Positions 60,714-64,000 of a stretch of 64,000 nucleotides of DNA are shown piece by piece. Numbering within the stretch: position 1 is the first letter of the stretch; each line of letters begins with the position of its first letter. Below the pieces are notes generated by a model. The model saw only the letters and a list, made by a program, of their open reading frames with translations. It was not told the origin of the DNA and did no database searches. Made by a program: the position numbers and the translations under genes. The stretch is from Arthrobacter_E sp041360795 (GTDB taxonomy: Bacteria > Actinomycetota > Actinomycetes > Actinomycetales > Micrococcaceae), in the NCBI RefSeq assembly GCF_041360795.1, contig NZ_JBFUPW010000002.1:248001-312000 (forward strand), written 5' to 3'.

Positions 60714-62531
60714 TCAGCCGAGACTGATCTCCGGGACGTTCCGCTCCCGCCAGCGCGTGCGCAGCCAGCGGTCGTGGGTCGCGATCACGACGGCCCCGGC
60801 GAAGGACTCCAGGGCCTCCTCCAGTTCCTCGACCAGTGCCAGCGACAGATGGTTGCTCGGCTCGTCCAGGAGCAGCACCCGCGGAGGGTCCGCCACGAGG
60901 GCCGCAAGCGCCACGCGCCGCTGCTGCCCGATGCTGAGCTCGCCGAGAGCCCGTCCGGTGTCCCGCTCGGGAAGCAGCCCGAGGGTCGCGAGCGGCGTGC
61001 TTTCGGCCCGTTCGAAGCCCACGGCGCGGGCATACCACGCCGCTGCGCTCAGCCCGGGGTCCTCGAAAACGGTGTCCTGGGCCAAATAGCCCACGGTGGC
61101 ATCCTCAGCCCGGAGGATCTCGCCCTCGTGCTCGACCCGCCCGGCCAAGGCTTGGAGCAGCGTCGACTTCCCGCTGCCGTTGGCGCCCGTCAGGAGCAGT
61201 CGTCCCTGCGGGCCGAGCCCGAAGGAGACCGGCTCCAGACGCCCGGGGACGGACACGCGATGGGCTCGGAGCACCGCCTCGGCGGCTGCCGCGCTGCGCT
61301 CGGCTGCCGCACCCCGCTCCGCAGCCCCGCCCGACGACGCCGGCCCGGCCGCCGTCGTCGAGTCCGCCGCCGTCGTCGAGTCGCCTAGCGCCGTGGAGAC
61401 AGGGTCGAAGCCGGCGAAGCGCAGAGGCTCCGGCGGGCGCCGGACCCGGCTGCTCTCCAGCGTCTCGAGGCGGACCCTCGCGTTGCGCGCCCGGCGTGCC
61501 GTGACCTTCGCGTCCTTGTCGGTGTAGAACTTCAGAGAAGCCCTGGCCTCGGTCCGCGGCTCATTCCTGCGGTTGACGTTGCGGGAGCCCACCTCGATCT
61601 CGTGCCGCAGCGCGAGAAGTTCGGCCTGCTCAGCGGCATAGCGGTCACGCCACTGCCGCATGAGGTCCCGGCGCGCGCGGAGGGCACTGCTGTAGTCGCC
61701 CCCGAAGTGCCGGACCCCCAGCCCGCTGCCGCTGTCGGAGGTCGTCTCGCCCTGCTCCGCTCCCACGGCTCCGGCGGCCCCCTCCGGCCGTGAGATGCCG
61801 GAGGGACCATCAGGAGAGACCGGGGCGACGGCGTCGGCCAGCACCACGGCCGGCACCGGCAACGGGTCCAGGTCCACGATTCGTGTGGCCACCCGGTCCA
61901 GGAAGGTGCGGTCGTGACTGGCGAAGAGCACGGGGCCCTTCCAGTCGCGCAAGGCGGATTCCAGATACGCCACGGCGGCGTCGTCCAGATGATTGCTCGG
62001 CTCGTCGAGCAGCAGCGCGTCAGGCTCCTCCAGGAGGAGGGCCGCGAGCGCCAGCCGCGAACGCTGTCCGCCGGACAGCCGTTCCACGGGCGTCCGTTCG
62101 TCCAGACCCGAGAGTCCCAGCCCGGCGAGGACTTCCCCGCGCCGGGCCTGAGCGCTCCAGGCGCCCAGCCGTTCGGCGTCGTCGAGAGCCTGTGCATAGG
62201 CGTCCACGTCCTGGCTCTCCAGCGCGGCGAGCGCGTCGAGAGCCGGGCGCTGGGCACGGTCCAGCACCTCCCCGGCGGTACTGCCGGGAGGTGCGTCGAG
62301 TTCCTGGGCGAAGTGACCCAGGCGGTCCGGCCGGAGCACCAGCCCCGCATCCGGGCGCTGGGCACCGGCGGCGATGCGCAGCACGGTGGATTTGCCGGAA
62401 CCGTTCTCCCCGATCAGACCCACCCGCTGTCCGGGAGGGACGGCGAAGGTGATGTCGCTGAGGACACGGCGTCCGGCGTAGCGCTGGGAGATGCCGTCCA
62501 GCGCCAGATGTTGAAGAGTCAAGGCGTGCAT
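60714..62531 (-). CDS. ABC-F family ATPase (ribosome-protection type)
   Basis: 605 residues from ATG 62531 (AAGGA five bases upstream). Two ABC domains without membrane parts: Walker A GENGSGKST at 41-49, signature RLSGGQRSRLALAAL and LLLDEPSNHLDD, then Walker A GANGSGKST near 447, signature ELSIGQQRRVALAAL and LLLDEPSNHLS. The linker between domains (about 300-370) is long and charged (SALRARRDLMRQWRDRYAAEQ), as in ABC-F proteins that enter the ribosomal E site to displace antibiotics. A Ser/Thr/Ala-rich insertion near 400 is unusual. It may confer macrolide/lincosamide-type resistance, but the drug is not predictable. Its leader has features of attenuation. Confidence 0.9.
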   Translation of the reverse strand: MHALTLQHLALDGISQRYAGRRVLSDITFAVPPGQRVGLIGENGSGKSTVLRIAAGAQRPDAGLVLRPDRLGHFAQELDAPPGSTAGEVLDRAQRPALDALAALESQDVDAYAQALDDAERLGAWSAQARRGEVLAGLGLSGLDERTPVERLSGGQRSRLALAALLLEEPDALLLDEPSNHLDDAAVAYLESALRDWKGPVLFASHDRTFLDRVATRIVDLDPLPVPAVVLADAVAPVSPDGPSGISRPEGAAGAVGAEQGETTSDSGSGLGVRHFGGDYSSALRARRDLMRQWRDRYAAEQAELLALRHEIEVGSRNVNRRNEPRTEARASLKFYTDKDAKVTARRARNARVRLETLESSRVRRPPEPLRFAGFDPVSTALGDSTTAADSTTAAGPASSGGAAERGAAAERSAAAAEAVLRAHRVSVPGRLEPVSFGLGPQGRLLLTGANGSGKSTLLQALAGRVEHEGEILRAEDATVGYLAQDTVFEDPGLSAAAWYARAVGFERAESTPLATLGLLPERDTGRALGELSIGQQRRVALAALVADPPRVLLLDEPSNHLSLALVEELEEALESFAGAVVIATHDRWLRTRWRERNVPEISLG

Positions 62532-62593
62532 GAGAGTCCTTCCGTCAGAACGAAAGTCCCGCCGGCCATGCCACGCTTCACAAACCAGGACAT
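62519..62593 (-). CDS. Possible leader peptide overlapping the ABC-F start
   Basis: 24-codon frame starting MSWFVKRG and ending S-C-T-P. It runs across the ABC-F ribosome site and ends 13 bases inside that gene in another frame. Its initiation region sits next to one arm (62595-62601) of a stem whose other arm (62542-62548) adjoins the ABC-F ribosome site. No clear ribosome site of its own, so this is tentative. Confidence 0.3.
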   Translation of the reverse strand: MSWFVKRGMAGGTFVLTEGLSCTP

Positions 62594-62952
62594 CCTGACG
62601 GCCGGTGACGGAGAACGCCACGGACGGCGGCCCTGGAGCAAGGGCCGGCACGAGAACCTGGGAAGGGGAGGTGAGACGCAGCCACCGCGCATTCGCCGAG
62701 TGCATCCTCCGTTAACGTCCGGAGGGCGGCAGGCGCGGGAATCATCGGCACAGGATGTCAGCGGGACAACGGGCAAGGTGGCCAGCTGTCAGCAGGCTGC
62801 GTCAGTTCTTCACCTCTCCAGGGTATCAGGCTTTTCGCTCCCCCTCCCGCCGGGGGTCCCCCGCTGCTAGGGTCGGCGGCAGGGGGACGGCGCATCGGAG
62901 CGGCATTCCCGGCACATCAGTGCACGATCCGCCGACCATCGGAAGGGCCGCG
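62594..62952. promoter_or_regulatory. Divergent intergenic region
   Basis: About 360 bases between the ABC-F and maleylpyruvate-isomerase-like genes. It must hold both promoters. AT-richer patches lie around 62800-62835 and 62709-62715, but I see no convincing -10/-35 pair and no tRNA or conserved RNA. Confidence 0.4.
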
Positions 62953-63606
62953 ATGAACGAGATCTGGGACGTCGTCCACGAAGAGCGCCGCGCGCTCGCG
63001 GACGATCTGGCAGAGCTGGAACCCGACACCTGGGACACCCCCTCCCTGTGCCCGGGATGGACGGTCCATGACGTGGTGGCCCATCTCGTGAATGACGCCA
63101 GGACCACCTGGGCCGGCTTCGCCGGAGAACTGTTCAGGGCCCGTTTCGACTTCGACGCCCTGAACGAGCACGGTGTCGCCCGGGAGCGCCGACCAGACTC
63201 TCGGGAGACGCTGGAGAATCTCCGAAGCGTGAGCGGCCGCACCAGCAGCGCTCCCGCGCCCCTGGTCACACGCCTCGTGGAGGCGTTCGTCCACGGAGAG
63301 GACATCCGCCGTCCGCTCGGGATCAGCCGCTCCTATCCTGTGGGGCCCCTGCTCGACGCCCTGAAGCACCAGCTGGCCACCTCCACCGGCTTCGGCGGCG
63401 GCAAGGAAAGAGCTGCGGGCGTGGTCCTGCAGGCGACGGACACGGACTTCCACTGGAAACCGGCGAAGCCCATGGTGAACGCCGCACCTGTCGTGCGGGG
63501 CAGCACACTGGCTCTCCTGCTCGCCGTGTCCGGGCGCCCCGTCCGGCCCGGAGAGCTCGACGGCGACGGCGCGGCAGCGTTCGCCGTCACCGCCGGGGAC
63601 GGCTGA
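62953..63606 (+). CDS. Maleylpyruvate isomerase family (DinB-fold, mycothiol-type) protein
   Basis: 217 residues from ATG 62953 with GGAAGG upstream. An N-terminal metal-binding helical bundle starts with IWDVVHEERRALADDLAEL, and SLCPGWTVHDVVAHLVNDA supplies the first His ligand. FVHGEDIRRPLGI supplies the second, typical of the TIGR03083 group. The C-terminal part (VVLQATDTDFHWKP, PVVRGSTLALLLAVSGRP) is also standard. Related enzymes use mycothiol, but the reaction of this branch is usually unknown. Confidence 0.87.
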   Translation: MNEIWDVVHEERRALADDLAELEPDTWDTPSLCPGWTVHDVVAHLVNDARTTWAGFAGELFRARFDFDALNEHGVARERRPDSRETLENLRSVSGRTSSAPAPLVTRLVEAFVHGEDIRRPLGISRSYPVGPLLDALKHQLATSTGFGGGKERAAGVVLQATDTDFHWKPAKPMVNAAPVVRGSTLALLLAVSGRPVRPGELDGDGAAAFAVTAGDG

Positions 63607-63633
63607 GCGGGCCCGATGGCACCGCGTCTGCGG

Positions 63634-63639
63634 TAAAAT
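63634..63639 (+). promoter_or_regulatory. -10 box of nhaA
   Basis: TAAAAT, the most AT-rich hexamer of the region. Transcription would start near 63646, making the following motif the exact 5' leader. Confidence 0.65.
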
Positions 63640-63644
63640 GGACT

Positions 63645-63735
63645 CTGGTGTGCCGGGAAGTCTGGTCGGCCCACTGCCTCCCGGGACGACCCCGGACGTG
63701 CGGCAGTGGTCAGGAACCGACGACCCCTCAGGAAT
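63645..63735 (+). promoter_or_regulatory. Candidate nhaA-I type (cation/Li+) riboswitch
   Basis: Compact leader beginning GGTGTGCCGGGAAGTCTGG. CCACTGCC (63671-63678) pairs with GGCAGTGG (63702-63709), nested inside GTCGG (63665-63669) with CCGAC (63717-63721), and the structure ends just before the ATG. Its position directly before nhaA and its conserved-looking core resemble the nhaA-I class reported as lithium-sensing. I matched it from memory, not by a covariance model. Confidence 0.5.
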
Positions 63736-63737
63736 TC

Positions 63738-64000
63738 ATGCACCAGACATCCACCACCCGCCGCCTGATCCCGGAGCGCCTGCGCGTGACGCGCCTGCTT
63801 CGCAACGAAACCACCGGCGGTTTCCTGCTCCTCGCCGCCACCGTGATCGCCCTGCTCTGGGCCAACTCCCCGTGGGGCGCGTCCTATTTCGAGCTGCGGG
63901 ACATCCAGGTCGGGCCCGAGAGCCTGCACCTGAATCTGAGCTTCGGCACCTGGGCGGCGGATGGCCTCCTCGCGGTGTTCTTCTTCCTGGCCGGGCTGGA
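63738..64000 (+). CDS. nhaA: Na+/H+ antiporter NhaA (5' part only)
   Basis: 87 complete codons are visible before the window ends. The start TRRLIPERLRVTRLLRNET is followed by the first helix TGGFLLLAATVIALLWANSPW and by WAADGLLAVFFFLAGLE. These are the characteristic N-terminal NhaA features (GG-x-x-L-L-x-A-A and L-L-x-x-F-F-F-x-G-L-E). It expels Na+ or Li+ in exchange for protons across the plasma membrane. The gene follows a candidate cation-responsive leader. The rest of the protein cannot be judged. Confidence 0.93.
   Translation, partial: MHQTSTTRRLIPERLRVTRLLRNETTGGFLLLAATVIALLWANSPWGASYFELRDIQVGPESLHLNLSFGTWAADGLLAVFFFLAGL

Noticed and set aside
1..64000. CRISPR arrays, rRNA, tRNA, insertion sequences, prophage
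   Set aside because: None seen on reading both strands, although weak or partial elements could be missed without a search.

Overview
The window reads as chromosomal DNA of a high-GC Gram-positive actinobacterium, most likely Arthrobacter or a close relative in the Micrococcaceae. The grounds are strong codon bias, an accD/accE/accA split acyl-CoA carboxylase, an Rpf-like LysM secreted protein, a DinB-fold maleylpyruvate-isomerase-like protein (mycothiol-type), LpdA without the redox cysteines, and many promoters with the -10 box 6-8 nt before the start codon (leaderless transcripts). I see no rRNA, tRNA, insertion sequence, prophage or CRISPR array. Genus is an inference from gene content, not from a marker gene.

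Region 1 (1-28706) is the most unusual part. It is a leftward block running moxR-type AAA+ ATPase, DUF58 protein, membrane protein with a transglutaminase fold, RDD/FHA membrane protein, PP2C phosphatase, FHA protein, Ser/Thr kinase, FHA/helical-tail protein, and a large EssC/EccC-type three-ATPase protein whose end lies outside the window. Seven gene junctions in this block are joined by 4-base ATGA/GTGA overlaps, 61 bases separate moxR from the DUF58 gene and 51 bases follow the kinase gene. Just upstream lie two tandem ~2000-residue paralogues (N-terminal membrane anchor, about 11 Ig/cadherin-like repeats, FN3 modules, Cys-containing C-terminus ending P-R-C). Together this looks like a type VII-like secretion/surface machine with its own phospho-signalling loop. 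It overlaps in content with the 'PFNA' cluster I recall from Bifidobacterium (kinase, FN3, AAA-ATPase, DUF58, transglutaminase, phosphatase).

Region 2 (28837-36650) holds a class III nucleotidyl cyclase, a PH-like membrane protein and biotin-protein ligase (one leftward unit). Divergent from it are the carboxyltransferase accD and accE, and then a leftward molybdate unit (TOBE/HTH regulator, modA, modB, modC).

Region 3 (36787-51177) is mixed housekeeping: a DUF885 metallopeptidase-like protein, a dicarboxylate/amino acid symporter, and an LGFP-repeat secreted protein bracketed by two copies of a 41-bp palindromic repeat. Next come ybjQ-maf, accA (biotin carboxylase plus BCCP), a CtaG-type cytochrome oxidase assembly protein, an MHS-family transporter with a multi-site operator, a hydrolase, two small proteins and lpdA. 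A near-identical 19-bp palindrome stands before both accD and accA and suggests common control of the carboxylase.

Region 4 (51331-64000) has a nucleoside salvage run (purine nucleoside phosphorylase, phosphohexomutase, deoxyribose-phosphate aldolase), a small membrane protein, mfd, an Rpf-like protein with a long leader, a DUF2505 protein, and an ABC-F ATPase with a structured leader. It ends with a maleylpyruvate-isomerase-like protein and the start of nhaA, preceded by a compact structured leader resembling the nhaA-I riboswitch class.
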